Source: Cytophagaceae bacterium
Lineage (GTDB): Bacteria; Bacteroidota; Bacteroidia; Cytophagales; Cytophagaceae
Assembly (NCBI GenBank): GCA_025454925.1
Contig: JALONM010000026.1
Coordinates: 1 to 47,804, forward strand
Length of the DNA stretch: 47,804 nucleotides
Direction: 5' to 3'
Program-made: the position numbers and the translations under genes
The notes under the pieces: generated by a model
Seen by the model: the letters and a program-made list of their open reading frames with translations, nothing else
The model's database searches: none
What the model was told of the DNA's origin: nothing
Part shown: positions 1 to 9,215 of the stretch, piece by piece
How the letters are laid out: every line of letters starts with the position of its first letter
Position numbering within the stretch: position 1 is the first letter of the stretch

Positions 1-104
1 CTAAGCCCATGATTTTCTAAGTCGGGATTACCGGCCATGGATCTGCGATCCATGAGCTTTCTCCATAGTGCGCTTCGCTTCTATGGAGAAAAGCCGGTTA
101 AAAC
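1..104 (-). repeat. Family A structured repeat, copy A1 (cut by the window edge)
   Basis: This is the inverted copy of an element seen again at 18879-19067 and 33401-33590. An outer stem (ACCGGC at 30-35 with GCCGGT at 93-98) encloses two hairpins: CATGGATC/GATCCATG at 36-54 and CTTTCTCCATAG with its partner at 57-92. This gives a three-way-junction layout. The tail with its longer hairpin would lie left of base 1, so only the core is visible here. Confidence 0.8.
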
Positions 105-148
105 TATTTTTTCCTTCTGAGAAAAAGTGCTGCAAAGGAATTCATACT

Positions 149-180
149 AAAAAAGGCAATCGAATACGATTGCCTTTTTT
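149..180. terminator. Bidirectional rho-independent terminator
   Basis: Perfect 14-bp inverted repeat with loop AATA: an A6 run and GGCAATCG on one side, CGATTGCC and a T6 run on the other. It can work on both strands. It lies 70 bp past the stop of the minus-strand lipoprotein gene at 250-960, which it probably terminates. Confidence 0.85.
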
Positions 181-249
181 AAAATCACGACTATCCGGTA
201 CATGGTTGCGTTTGCCCAATCCGGCCTACACTTCCACGCTTCGACGCTC

Positions 250-960
250 TTAATATTTTACGGTGATATATTTTTGGTCAGCCGTTTGAACAAGGAAAGA
301 TTTGCTACCTATGCCAATAATCATCCCTTTTTTTATTTGTTCTGTTCCCGAAGTAGCATCTTTGTATTCATAGACATTGCCTACTATAAAGCCCTTATAG
401 CTCCCTGTAGTCTTAAACAAATTATTCTGACTTACGAAGGTAAGTTTCTGTGACTTTTCCAACCACTCAATGTCGGCTACGTTGTTTTCAGCACGATCTA
501 CAACACAAGGACTGCGCTTTACTATTCCATTGTAAAAAATGGCGGTATCGCCTGCTGTCCATTTCAATTCTGCAATACGTTCATCTGAAGTTTTAGTCAT
601 AATCGCATCGTTGGGTGGAGCAGCAGAGGCCCCACATTCCTTTACCACATCGGCACTTACCGTCACTTTGTAGCGTACATATAATAAAAATCCGGAAGCT
701 TGCATATCCACCGTGAGGTTGGAATACTTCTCTCCTGCATATAATTTGCGACTGTTGAACATGGCTTTACGAGCCTCTTGCACCATTTGATTTTTATTCA
801 ATCCTCCAAATCCCAATATATAGGTCGCTTTGGACTCGCCTTTTATTTCCGCAACCACACATTCATCAAAGTCTTGCGGAGTGCCAGCATAATTGCCATG
901 ATGCACGGCGCAAGAGGCACACAACGTCAATACAATTACTGCTAAAATTATTTTTTTCAT
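250..960 (-). CDS. Hypothetical lipoprotein
   Basis: 236 aa. The N-terminus has a short hydrophobic helix ending in a lipobox-like LCASC (Cys about residue 17), so export and lipid anchoring are likely. The rest has no motif I recognise. It contains alternating hydrophobic and charged stretches suggestive of beta structure, including segments near residues 150-236 that could form a small barrel or SH3-like fold (phrases such as GDTAIFYNGIVKRSPCVV and VGNVYEYKD). It stands alone: the neighbouring aspC ends 140 bp upstream behind its own terminator, and a perfect hairpin at 149-180 follows this gene. The ATG start at 960 directly precedes the signal sequence, which supports it. Function is unknown. 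Confidence 0.7.
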   Translation of the reverse strand: MKKIILAVIVLTLCASCAVHHGNYAGTPQDFDECVVAEIKGESKATYILGFGGLNKNQMVQEARKAMFNSRKLYAGEKYSNLTVDMQASGFLLYVRYKVTVSADVVKECGASAAPPNDAIMTKTSDERIAELKWTAGDTAIFYNGIVKRSPCVVDRAENNVADIEWLEKSQKLTFVSQNNLFKTTGSYKGFIVGNVYEYKDATSGTEQIKKGMIIGIGSKSFLVQTADQKYITVKY

Positions 961-1045
961 AGAATACTTATACGTTTAATATGTTTGACCAAAAGTTTAT
1001 TAAAAAGTTTCCGCCAAAAAAAAATACTTATGTCAAGAGTGGGTA

Positions 1046-1079
1046 GAAAAAAAATGGGCAAGAAAGAATTCTTGCCCAT
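1046..1079 (-). terminator. Terminator of the aminotransferase gene
   Basis: Perfect 11-bp hairpin (ATGGGCAAGAA / TTCTTGCCCAT, loop AGAA on the plus strand). Read on the minus strand it is followed by eight T residues. It lies 21 bp beyond the aspC stop codon. Confidence 0.9.
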
Positions 1080-1099
1080 CAACAAAAATAAAAACAGGG

Positions 1100-2311
1100 T
1101 TATGACAATTTCGCCAATGCTTCTTTAATTCTTCTCATAGCTTCTTTCAAGTTCTCGTCAGAAGCAGCAAATGAGATACGGATATTTTGAGGAGCTCCGA
1201 AGGCATCACCACCTACAGTGGCCACATGTGCTTCATTCAGCAAATACATGGCAAGATCACTGGCTTTTTCAATTTTTACTCCGTTAAATGATTTTCCTAG
1301 ATAGGATGTCACTTCCGGGAATATATAGAATGCCCCTTGAGGCTTATTCACTTTCAATCCTGGAATTTCTTTCAGTAAGCCAATTACCAAATCACGACGG
1401 CGCTTGTACGCTGTTTCCATTTCTTTGGCAGCATCCATGTTTCCGGTGATGGCAGCATGAGCGGCTTTTTGTGCAATCGAACAAGTACCGGATGTTACCT
1501 GGCCTTGAACCTTGTCGCAAGCAGCGGCAATCCACTTGGCAGCAGCAATGTATCCAACGCGCCAGCCAGTCATGGCATATCCTTTAGAGAATCCGTTTAC
1601 TGTAATTACGCGTTCTTTTACTGCGGGAATACTTCCAATGGAGAAGTGAGAACCTTCGAAATTGATGTATTCATAAATTTCGTCGGCAATCACGTACAAA
1701 TTCTCATTTTTCTCAACTACACTAGCAATGGAGCTTAGCTCTTCTTTAGTGAAAACCGCTCCGGTAGGATTGCATGGACTGGAGAATAAAATGGCTTTGG
1801 TTTTAGGAGTGATGGCGGCCTCCAATTGTTTGGCAGTTACCTTAAAATCGCTTTCAATGCCACCCGAAACAATTACCGGGGTTCCTTCCGCCAGCTTTAC
1901 CATCTCCACGTAAGACACCCAGAAAGGAGCAAATATAATTACCTCGTCGCCTTTGCTGATTAAGCTCAACAATACGTTTACGATAGATTGTTTGGCACCT
2001 GTTGAAACAACAATATTCTCAGCCGTTACATCCAGTCCGTTTTCACGCTTGCATTTGTCGGCAATGGCTGCGCGCAGTTCAGGGTAACCTGGAACCGGCG
2101 AATAAAAAGTAAAACCGTCGTCGATGGCTTTTTTTGCAGCATCTTTAATATGCTGAGGCGTTTGAAAATCGGGTTCTCCAACACTCAGGCTAATTACTTT
2201 ATGACCTTGTGCAGCCAATTCTCTGGCCTTTTTGGTCATCGCCAGGGTTTCGGATTCTGACAATGCGTTAAGTCTGTCTGATAAGGGATTTTTTACCAAT
2301 ACGGTGGACAT
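1100..2311 (-). CDS. aspC: Class I PLP-dependent aspartate-type aminotransferase
   Basis: 403 aa, full length for fold-type I aspartate/prephenate aminotransferases. It transfers amino groups between aspartate (or a related amino acid) and 2-oxoglutarate in the cytoplasm. Landmarks: the SVGEPDF substrate loop (43-49), YSPVPGYPELR (70-80), NPTG at 181-184, ADEIY with the PLP-pyridine Asp at 210, and the Schiff-base lysine K243 within GFSKGYAMTGWRVGY. The arginine that binds the substrate carboxylate is probably in the C-terminal NIRISFA motif. A TAnnTTTG promoter candidate lies about 50 bp upstream and a strong terminator follows, so it appears monocistronic. The family is clear, but exact substrate preference (Asp, prephenate or another) cannot be read from the sequence. 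Confidence 0.93.
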   Translation of the reverse strand: MSTVLVKNPLSDRLNALSESETLAMTKKARELAAQGHKVISLSVGEPDFQTPQHIKDAAKKAIDDGFTFYSPVPGYPELRAAIADKCKRENGLDVTAENIVVSTGAKQSIVNVLLSLISKGDEVIIFAPFWVSYVEMVKLAEGTPVIVSGGIESDFKVTAKQLEAAITPKTKAILFSSPCNPTGAVFTKEELSSIASVVEKNENLYVIADEIYEYINFEGSHFSIGSIPAVKERVITVNGFSKGYAMTGWRVGYIAAAKWIAAACDKVQGQVTSGTCSIAQKAAHAAITGNMDAAKEMETAYKRRRDLVIGLLKEIPGLKVNKPQGAFYIFPEVTSYLGKSFNGVKIEKASDLAMYLLNEAHVATVGGDAFGAPQNIRISFAASDENLKEAMRRIKEALAKLS

Positions 2312-2362
2312 ATTTATCGATTTTAAATTTCTAATGCATGGCCTTCATTTTTAGGCCGGGTG

Positions 2363-2395
2363 CAAAGATAACTAATTCAACCTTAATTCTTCAAT
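2363..2395 (-). promoter_or_regulatory. Bacteroidota-type promoter for the aminotransferase
   Basis: On the minus strand TATCTTTG (2363-2370) matches the Bacteroidota -7 consensus TAnnTTTG. An ATTG (2392-2395) lies 21 bases upstream, in the -33 position. The start codon is about 50 bases downstream. Confidence 0.5.
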
Positions 2396-2559
2396 AGAAA
2401 TCCTTCTTATAAAGAAGTCCAGAAGAAAAACAACCGCTTTAAAACCAAGTACTTAATTTAAAAATCACCCCTTTACTATCCGATTTAGATAGTGCAATGT
2501 ATATTCAAATGTCCTCAATTCATCTTAAATCATCGTTCTTGACCGAGCTTTGATCCCTG

Positions 2560-2660
2560 TGCAAAGCCCTTGATCTTCTGTGATGGGACCGCTGACCAAA
2601 AGCAGGCTCTCCATGAACTTTTCTAATTGTGGTCGGCACATCAATCGAGAAAAGTCGCTT
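2560..2660 (-). repeat. Decayed family A repeat (A7)
   Basis: On the minus strand this stretch keeps the order of family A: an imperfect CTTTTCT..ATTG / CAATT..GAAAAG stem, an ATGGA segment, a GGTC segment, then GAAGATCAAGGGCTT, which resembles the tail hairpin arm. Many positions have diverged. The rest of the 368-bp gap between 2312 and 2679 holds the aspC promoter and nothing else I recognise. Confidence 0.45.
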
Positions 2661-2679
2661 ATAAGGAAAACCCTTACAC

Positions 2680-3231
2680 TCATGGCTTCTTTTCTTCCGG
2701 CACAGCCACGGCCTCTTTGCTGGACTCTTCTTTTACCGTGGTAGGTTTTACTTCAGAAATGGGATACACATAAATCAGATAGAGATAAAAAAAGGCCAGA
2801 GAAATCACCAAAATGACCACACCCAACACTGAGGAATTGACCTTCACTCCCTTTAGCGACAATTCCACTTCATTCGATTCTTTGGCTGCTTCTGTAGAAG
2901 ATTTCATGGACTTACGGAATTGTATGGCCGCAAAAAGAATTCCCGTAAACACAATTACAATAACTGTGAAAAATAATATGATGGAAGAAATGTATTGCCA
3001 ATCGAAGACTTTCCGTGTAGACTGCAAACTATCTTTGTAATATTGGTACCGTGCTGCTTCAAATTCATATTGAGATATTCGGGCCTTCTGAAAACTTTTG
3101 TCCACTTCGGCTTCTCGCAACAGAGATGAGTCCATCGACTTGGCAATGGTAGAATCAAACTCTTTCATGGGATCCTGTGCCCATGCCGACTGAAAAATTA
3201 TCAGTGCAACTATCCAGAAAAAATACTTCAT
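2680..3231 (-). CDS. Exported membrane protein of unknown function
   Basis: 183 aa. A signal peptide (residues 1-18, ending WAQ) is followed by a charged, probably helical segment rich in Gln, Lys and Glu (20-75), one membrane helix (about 80-108), a short polar linker, a second membrane helix (about 132-160), and a Lys/Glu-rich tail. It starts 2 bp after the stop of the upstream gene at 3234-4061, so the two are very likely co-transcribed and perhaps act together at the envelope. I recognise no family. Confidence 0.7.
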   Translation of the reverse strand: MKYFFWIVALIIFQSAWAQDPMKEFDSTIAKSMDSSLLREAEVDKSFQKARISQYEFEAARYQYYKDSLQSTRKVFDWQYISSIILFFTVIVIVFTGILFAAIQFRKSMKSSTEAAKESNEVELSLKGVKVNSSVLGVVILVISLAFFYLYLIYVYPISEVKPTTVKEESSKEAVAVPEEKKP

Positions 3232-3233
3232 AC

Positions 3234-4025
3234 TTACTCCATTAATTTAGTTTGTAAAAATTTGTAAAAATTTTCCCTGTATTGAACTTGTTGAAAGGGT
3301 TTCACAATATTTTTTGACTTTTCATAATCCAGGTATCCACTCAAGGTATATCCCTGTTTCATTAAGATTTCATTTTTTAAAATTTTAGAAAGTTGTTCCA
3401 ACCAGAACTTATTGTCCTCTTGTATTTTCTTACTGGAAGCGTTTTGATTATTCATTTCCACCGGCTTAAGCGCTGATTCCGGTAAGGTCTGCACATTGAT
3501 TCCATTCACCAAAACCCTGGCAAATCTTATTAAACCAAGTGCTCTAGCCCTTGCTATTTGCGGATATCGCTGCAACAAACTATCCAACCTGATGTATTCC
3601 ATATCTTGACGTCTGGATAAGGATAAAACATTTTCTTCTTCAAACCATACATTTAAACATTTAAACTTCAACGAAGTATCCCGAAGTTCAAGCATGTAAA
3701 CGAATGCCTTCTCCTTATAATTTTCATCGCGGATCTCCGGACGTTCCGCTTTCATTCTGGATACTAATTTGGATATTTTATAATTGGAGGCATTGGCTCC
3801 ATACAGCGAATCCAGCCAAAAGTATTCCCGTTCCAGTCGGTTCCGCACCGCAGCGTCTACTTCCACATAGAAGGCGTACTGGGAGGAGTCCATGCGATAA
3901 AGCCTTTCAAACTCCGTCATCGATACCACAGAAGGTTTGTTTTTACGTTTACCTTTCTGTGCTATACAGGCTGTGCTGAAGCAAAGCAGAAAAATTAGTA
4001 AGCAAAATGTAGAAATAGATCTCAT
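3234..4025 (-). CDS. Exported hypothetical protein
   Basis: The open frame extends to 4061, but the ATG at 4025 is the better start because it directly precedes a signal sequence (MRSISTFCLLIFLLCFSTACIAQ). This gives 263 aa. Cleavage is likely after CIAQ; the nearby Cys could also make it a lipoprotein. The mature part begins with a Lys/Arg-rich patch (KGKRKNK) and is otherwise charged and probably helical, with no motif I know. It is the first gene of a two-gene unit with 2680-3231 and is divergent from the metalloprotease gene at 4250. Confidence 0.65.
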   Translation of the reverse strand: MRSISTFCLLIFLLCFSTACIAQKGKRKNKPSVVSMTEFERLYRMDSSQYAFYVEVDAAVRNRLEREYFWLDSLYGANASNYKISKLVSRMKAERPEIRDENYKEKAFVYMLELRDTSLKFKCLNVWFEEENVLSLSRRQDMEYIRLDSLLQRYPQIARARALGLIRFARVLVNGINVQTLPESALKPVEMNNQNASSKKIQEDNKFWLEQLSKILKNEILMKQGYTLSGYLDYEKSKNIVKPFQQVQYRENFYKFLQTKLME

Positions 4026-4192
4026 AGGAAAAGCAAAAAATAAAAACCGATTCCCAAACACAGACTTATAAAAAAACTAAGCAAAAAAACACTCACCCCT
4101 ATTCATGAAATTCAAAATAAGCCCTGGACCCTGGTAATTCAGTAAGATTCAATTCTTTTATAAAAAAGATACCTTTTATATTTTCAATACGT

Positions 4193-4213
4193 GAAACCTT
4201 TTCATTAGGTTTC
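4193..4213. promoter_or_regulatory. Inverted repeat in a divergent promoter region
   Basis: GAAACCT, seven bases, AGGTTTC: a perfect 7-7-7 palindrome in the 224-bp spacer between the divergent genes starting at 4025 and 4250, 37 bp before the protease start. Position and spacing fit an operator, but no regulator is identified. Confidence 0.35.
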
Positions 4214-4249
4214 CGTCTCATTTATTTTTATCCTTTCCTGAACTGAATC

Positions 4250-5878
4250 ATGAATTGTATGCGAAATGTACTTTATTGGATGATCCTGCTGCTTTTATCT
4301 TCTTCCCGGGCACTCGCAGCAAGCCCTCAGGATGTCATTTCTTCCATTTATAAAACTCTGGAAAAAGCCAGCCATGACCAGCGTATTGGTCCAGAATTGA
4401 CATGGATACCTGCGGTTTCGGGTAAAAAGAATGCTACTGCGTATTACCACAGCAAGGAAAAAAAAATCTATTTCAGCGAGGATTTGTATACACTGGCAAC
4501 CTCCTTTGGGAAAGATTCTACCGGAGTTATTGCTTTTGTGCTAGGCCATGAGCTGACGCATTTCTATAAAGGAAACAACCTGACAACTGAATCCAGCTCC
4601 AACAACCAGCAATTTCTGATACAACTTCAGGATGAAGAAAGCAGAAAGGCTGAAGAACTGGCAGATTATTACGGAAGTGTGCTTGCTTATATGGCCGGAT
4701 ATGAAGTGTTCCCTGTAGCAGAAAAATTCATTCTTGCCCTGTATCAAAGCAATCGATTGCCCGATCAAACAAAAGGCTATCCGGATAAAAAAGAGCGGAT
4801 AGATGTATTAAAAAAGGCCGAACGATCCGTGAAAAAATTCCGCACGCTTTTCGAAACCTCCCAGTTGCTGCAGGCAGCCAGGTATTACGAAGAGGCTGCG
4901 CTTTGCCTACAGGAAATTGCGAAGGATTATCCTTCCGGAGATGTCTTCAATAATCTGGGAGTATTGTATGCGCAGGAAGCTTTGCTGTATAGCAATCCTC
5001 GTATTCATATTTTTCAATATCCATTTACGTTAGATCAGCAATCGCGTTGGAGCAGCACAGGTAAAGGTGCTGCTACTGAAAAGGAAAAAAAATTTAATTG
5101 GAATTTACAACAAGCCTTGTTTCATTTTGAGAAAGCACTCTCTATAAGCCGCAGCAATCCTCTTTATCAAATAAATTGGGTATTGGCGAATACCTTAAAA
5201 AATGATTCTTCCGAAATAAAACAAAACCAGGAAGAGCTGATGCTTACCATCAAACAGTCTCGCAACACCTCATTAAAGCTGAATGAAAAGACCTTGATGG
5301 CCTTGGCAGATATTTGCGAAGGCATCTTAAATTATAGAATCGGCAGGGGGAATGTAGCGTTTCATAATTTTAATTCTGCCAGCAACAGTCTTCCCTGGTT
5401 TGCCAACTTTAATAAAAGCGCGCTCAAGGCCCCAGGCTACCTGGAACAGTACGAGCGTCTGCATCCTCCAGTTGAATCAAGCAATGCCATGGAGAAAGTA
5501 AACGGCATTGCGTTGGAACAAGTAGAATCCATCATGGACCAATTTGAAGACTCTATTAAGGTTTATGAAATAACTGCGGCAGGAGATGGCCCCTCGCTTA
5601 AAATTTATGTGTTAAAAAAAGAGGGCGCCAGCTATTTGTTCAGTTGCCGATCCTGCGAAGATGACAAACGTTTCTTTATAAAAACGAATTCGGACTACAA
5701 GGGAAAATCTTTGCTTGGCATGAAAATAAATGACGCAGCCACCAGTGTCATCGGACTCTATGGGAATCCCGACCGGCTGCAGACAGGCAATCGGAACAGT
5801 TTACTCATCTACGACAAACGCGGTTTGGGGGTAGGCGTTAATGATAAAGGGCTAGTACAATACTGGATCGTTTTCTGA
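4250..5878 (+). CDS. Exported M48-type zinc metalloprotease with TPR-like region
   Basis: 542 aa. A signal peptide (about 1-24, ending ALAAS) is followed by a peptidase domain with the zinc motif HELTH (H100, E101, H104) and a downstream EELADYYG segment whose E135 fits the third zinc ligand in the ExxxD pattern of M48 peptidases. Residues 205-420 are helical and repeat-like (AARYYEEAALCLQEIAKDYP; NLQQALFHFEKALSIS), consistent with TPRs. The C-terminal 110 residues form a probably beta-rich domain ending in a GNPDRLQTG segment. It likely cleaves proteins in the periplasm. The next gene, an exported WD40-caspase, starts 50 bp downstream on the same strand, so the two proteases probably form a unit. 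Start could also be the ATG at 4259. Confidence 0.85.
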   Translation: MNCMRNVLYWMILLLLSSSRALAASPQDVISSIYKTLEKASHDQRIGPELTWIPAVSGKKNATAYYHSKEKKIYFSEDLYTLATSFGKDSTGVIAFVLGHELTHFYKGNNLTTESSSNNQQFLIQLQDEESRKAEELADYYGSVLAYMAGYEVFPVAEKFILALYQSNRLPDQTKGYPDKKERIDVLKKAERSVKKFRTLFETSQLLQAARYYEEAALCLQEIAKDYPSGDVFNNLGVLYAQEALLYSNPRIHIFQYPFTLDQQSRWSSTGKGAATEKEKKFNWNLQQALFHFEKALSISRSNPLYQINWVLANTLKNDSSEIKQNQEELMLTIKQSRNTSLKLNEKTLMALADICEGILNYRIGRGNVAFHNFNSASNSLPWFANFNKSALKAPGYLEQYERLHPPVESSNAMEKVNGIALEQVESIMDQFEDSIKVYEITAAGDGPSLKIYVLKKEGASYLFSCRSCEDDKRFFIKTNSDYKGKSLLGMKINDAATSVIGLYGNPDRLQTGNRNSLLIYDKRGLGVGVNDKGLVQYWIVF

Positions 5879-5928
5879 TCTGAGCGTTGATTCAAGGTAC
5901 TCATTTTTATTGTTCAGTGGACTCGAAT

Positions 5929-8900
5929 ATGAAATACATACATCTTTTTGCAGCCTATCTGTTTTTCTTCATCATGCTAGGAAGCAAGAGTATTCATGGG
6001 CAATCTGAGCCCTCTCTCCTGATTTCTTCTGGCCACCAAGCTTCTATTAATGCGTTGGATTTTCATCCGAAAGGAACCCTGTTGGCCTCTGGTGGCAGTG
6101 ACTTTCAAATCCTCCTGTGGAATTTACCAAGGCAATGTCAGGTAAAAACACTTACTGGACATGCCGCTCCCATCCTTGCATTAAAGTTTAATGCTGCCGG
6201 AGATGCCCTCATCAGCATGGACCAGAATGGAGAAGTCATATCCTGGGATCTTGCCTCCGGTGCGGTGCTTCAAAAGATCAACATAGGAATGCTGATCACC
6301 AATCAACATTTCTTTTTTGATGGATCGCCCGATTATGTATACCTGCCCATGCAGCAACTATTAATCTTTTGGAATTACCGCACAGGGATCATCACCAAAC
6401 AATTGCCTCTCCACCGCTTCGCCGTGCAGATGTGCGCGACCAGATTCCGGGAATCATACCTTCGCGTTTCAGATTCCCAGCCAGGAGCCCTGGGCATTTT
6501 TTCCCTGAGCTCCGGACAAGAGTTGTATTCCATTTCCGTAGGTATTGAAAACTTTGGAGAATTGCGAAAAATCAGAAGCAATACTTCCAATTCCCTGGTC
6601 GCTAGCGCCAACGAACGCTTTCTTTTTATTTTTGATTTAGACAAACGAATCCTCTTTCGAAAAATCAAATTGAATGTACCGGTTGACGACCTGGCCTTTT
6701 CTGCGGATGGAAACAAAATAATTCTTAGTAGCATTAACCACGAAGGAATTTCGGTGTACGATGCGTATTCAGGAAAAATAGTGACCGAATATTCTTTTCC
6801 TCCGGAAGCCCGAGGATTTCATGCCGGGAGCGGAAAAGTATGCCTGGCGGCTCATCCGGTTCAAGCGTACATGGCAAGCTCCAGTAATTATGATGGAAAT
6901 TTTCGCATCCAAATGTACGCGCTCGATCAAAACCGACTTTTGATCAGTCTGGGAGCGGCCTCCCACCGGGTAATACAAATTCAACCAGCCACATTATCCG
7001 ATCAGTTGCACACATGCATCGAAGGGGAATACCGTGGTATTCAAACCTGGGACATCCAGGAAGGGAAAATCCTTCATACCTCCTTAAGCTCCGGCAAATC
7101 CCCTTGCAGCATCGGAGGCGACACCGGCGCATACATTCGAGCAGACACCTGTTTGCTGCTTCAACTTAGCACTCATGAAACCATAGGAAAAATTCCATTT
7201 GAAAAACCTTACCACGTTCGCATTTCCAAGAACGGAAAAACCCTGCTTTTATGGCGGGTTTTACCCAGCCATAGAAGCGATTACTGGGGAGTTAAAAATT
7301 TACCTTACTATCAAACGTATGTGTATGACTTGAATGGCTCCCTCACCCGCACGCCTTCACTTTTTACGATGGAAGACGATCCGGGAAGTTTCGGCCATTT
7401 GAGTGACGATGGTTTGTTTTTTTGTTGCCTGAGCGAAGACCAACATCTTGCGGTATACGATTTGCGCACTGGTACCCGCCAAAAATATCCTACCCGTTTT
7501 GTTTTACAGCGCATTCATGGCTTTGTTCCGGGGAGTCACCAGGTACTACTTTCGGGCATGCCTGAAAGTATTCAGGCCCCCACCGAACTCAGCATCTTCG
7601 ACGTATCAACGGGTGTGGAAGTTCGAAGATTTAATTCCGGAATCATGCAATCCATACAAATGGCTTGCGTTTCAACAGATGGGGAACAAATCGCCATCAG
7701 CGCGGCACATGGCTTGTTTGATACAGGCAAGCAAAATTTCAACATCCATCTTTTCAATTTTAAAACAGGAGCAAAGACAACTGAGCTGAAGGGTTCCGAC
7801 TCAGAAGTAATTCAATTTTGCTGGCAGAATGAGCGGATCGCATATTCAATTTCTTATAGCGGGAAAATCAGCCGATGGAACCTTTCCAGCGGCCTCCTCG
7901 ATCTTCAATGCATCTCCATGTCCAATCCCGGAGAATACATCATTACCAACGGCACGTATTATAAATCTTCGCGTGGAAATTTTTCCGGCATAGCGTTTCA
8001 ATGGGGTTCCCGTATCTTTGATTTTTCGCAATTTGATCTTTACTTCAATCGACCAGACCTGATCGCAGAGCAATTAGGAGCTCCCAGCCTTAGTATTGAC
8101 TTTTATGTATCCGCGTTGAATAGACGTTGGCAGCGTAATCGGATAGATGGAAAAAATCTTCCTGCCGCGGGTTTTAATGTGCCTCTGGCACGCGCCAAAG
8201 AACCCGAAAAAATTCCCGTCTCATCCCTCGACAACTTACTCCATTTACCCTTACAATACGATCATATTAAGCAGGTAATGAAAACAGAAATTTATTCCAA
8301 CAACATTCTGGTATTCACTTCGGAGGGTGCACCACCTCTGGCTTCTATTCCTTTGTTTCAGGGTAGAAATACAATTGATCTAATCACGTATAATACCGAT
8401 GGCACAGCAGGTAAAGGAGACCGATATATTGTATATGGAGAAAAAAAACAAGCCGTCAATTTATACCTGGCTTGTGTAGGCATCAATGAATATCAGAATA
8501 CACGCTATAACTTACAATATGCGGTTAAAGATGGACAGGACATACTCGCTCAATTCAAGCAATCGGGGTATTTCAATCAGGTTATCAGTAAAACCTTGCA
8601 AAACGAAAACGTGAGTATCAGCAGCGTATTTGAACTCGCTTCCTTTTTCAATCAAGCGGGGCCCAACGATGTATTGATGTTGCACTACTCTTCGCATGGA
8701 CTCATTCACCCCAGGCGCAAAGATTCCTGGCTTAGCACGCACCACACACCTTTTGACAGCACGCTGCGCGATTGTTTTCCTTTAGATTCCCTGAATACAA
8801 TTTTTAACGATTGCCGCTCTGCCAACCGTGTCATTTTAGTGGATGCTTGCAGCACAGGAGATAAGAAAAAGCAAATGGAAAATTATTTATTCTCTGATTT

Positions 8901-9162
8901 GCAGACTGCGGGTACCACCGTTTTTAGCGCCACTTCCGGCAGCGAGCAAGCCAAAGAATCGAATCGTTTTCAAAATGGAATTTTTACGTATGGGTTGCTG
9001 CAGTGTTTAAAGGACTCACAGCACGCAGCCCACCAAGACAACATGGTCCTGCTAAAGGAATGGTATACCTGGACTCAGCCTTGGGTATTCCGGAACAGTG
9101 GACGCAAACAAAGACCTGAGTTAAGAGAATGGAATGAATTAAACGATTTCAGAGTCTGGTAG
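5929..9162 (+). CDS. Exported WD40-repeat caspase-like (C14) peptidase
   Basis: The frame is open from a TTG at 5887, but the ATG at 5929 directly precedes a signal peptide (MKYIHLFAAYLFFFIMLGSK, cleavage near IHGQ), giving 1077 aa. The N-terminal part (about 25-300) carries WD40 blades with clear signatures such as ASINALDFHPKGTLLASGGSD and LLWNL; further irregular blades run to about residue 700. The C-terminal region (about 840-1077) is a caspase/metacaspase domain with the dyad H923 (YSSHG) and C974 (VDACSTG). The WD40 part probably binds partners and the caspase part cleaves after a basic or acidic residue; specificity is not visible. It follows an exported M48 protease by 50 bp. Secretion argues against a cytoplasmic suicide role. 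Confidence 0.88.
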   Translation: MKYIHLFAAYLFFFIMLGSKSIHGQSEPSLLISSGHQASINALDFHPKGTLLASGGSDFQILLWNLPRQCQVKTLTGHAAPILALKFNAAGDALISMDQNGEVISWDLASGAVLQKINIGMLITNQHFFFDGSPDYVYLPMQQLLIFWNYRTGIITKQLPLHRFAVQMCATRFRESYLRVSDSQPGALGIFSLSSGQELYSISVGIENFGELRKIRSNTSNSLVASANERFLFIFDLDKRILFRKIKLNVPVDDLAFSADGNKIILSSINHEGISVYDAYSGKIVTEYSFPPEARGFHAGSGKVCLAAHPVQAYMASSSNYDGNFRIQMYALDQNRLLISLGAASHRVIQIQPATLSDQLHTCIEGEYRGIQTWDIQEGKILHTSLSSGKSPCSIGGDTGAYIRADTCLLLQLSTHETIGKIPFEKPYHVRISKNGKTLLLWRVLPSHRSDYWGVKNLPYYQTYVYDLNGSLTRTPSLFTMEDDPGSFGHLSDDGLFFCCLSEDQHLAVYDLRTGTRQKYPTRFVLQRIHGFVPGSHQVLLSGMPESIQAPTELSIFDVSTGVEVRRFNSGIMQSIQMACVSTDGEQIAISAAHGLFDTGKQNFNIHLFNFKTGAKTTELKGSDSEVIQFCWQNERIAYSISYSGKISRWNLSSGLLDLQCISMSNPGEYIITNGTYYKSSRGNFSGIAFQWGSRIFDFSQFDLYFNRPDLIAEQLGAPSLSIDFYVSALNRRWQRNRIDGKNLPAAGFNVPLARAKEPEKIPVSSLDNLLHLPLQYDHIKQVMKTEIYSNNILVFTSEGAPPLASIPLFQGRNTIDLITYNTDGTAGKGDRYIVYGEKKQAVNLYLACVGINEYQNTRYNLQYAVKDGQDILAQFKQSGYFNQVISKTLQNENVSISSVFELASFFNQAGPNDVLMLHYSSHGLIHPRRKDSWLSTHHTPFDSTLRDCFPLDSLNTIFNDCRSANRVILVDACSTGDKKKQMENYLFSDLQTAGTTVFSATSGSEQAKESNRFQNGIFTYGLLQCLKDSQHAAHQDNMVLLKEWYTWTQPWVFRNSGRKQRPELREWNELNDFRVW

Positions 9163-9181
9163 AATCCTTGGGGGCGGATTC
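9162..9181. terminator. Weak hairpin between convergent genes
   Basis: GAATCC and GGATTC pair across an 8-base loop directly at the stop codon of the caspase gene. There is no T-run, so a role as terminator of either convergent gene is uncertain. Confidence 0.3.
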
Positions 9182-9215
9182 CAACAAGGCAAGCAAGCAA
9201 CATGTATGCTTATCC

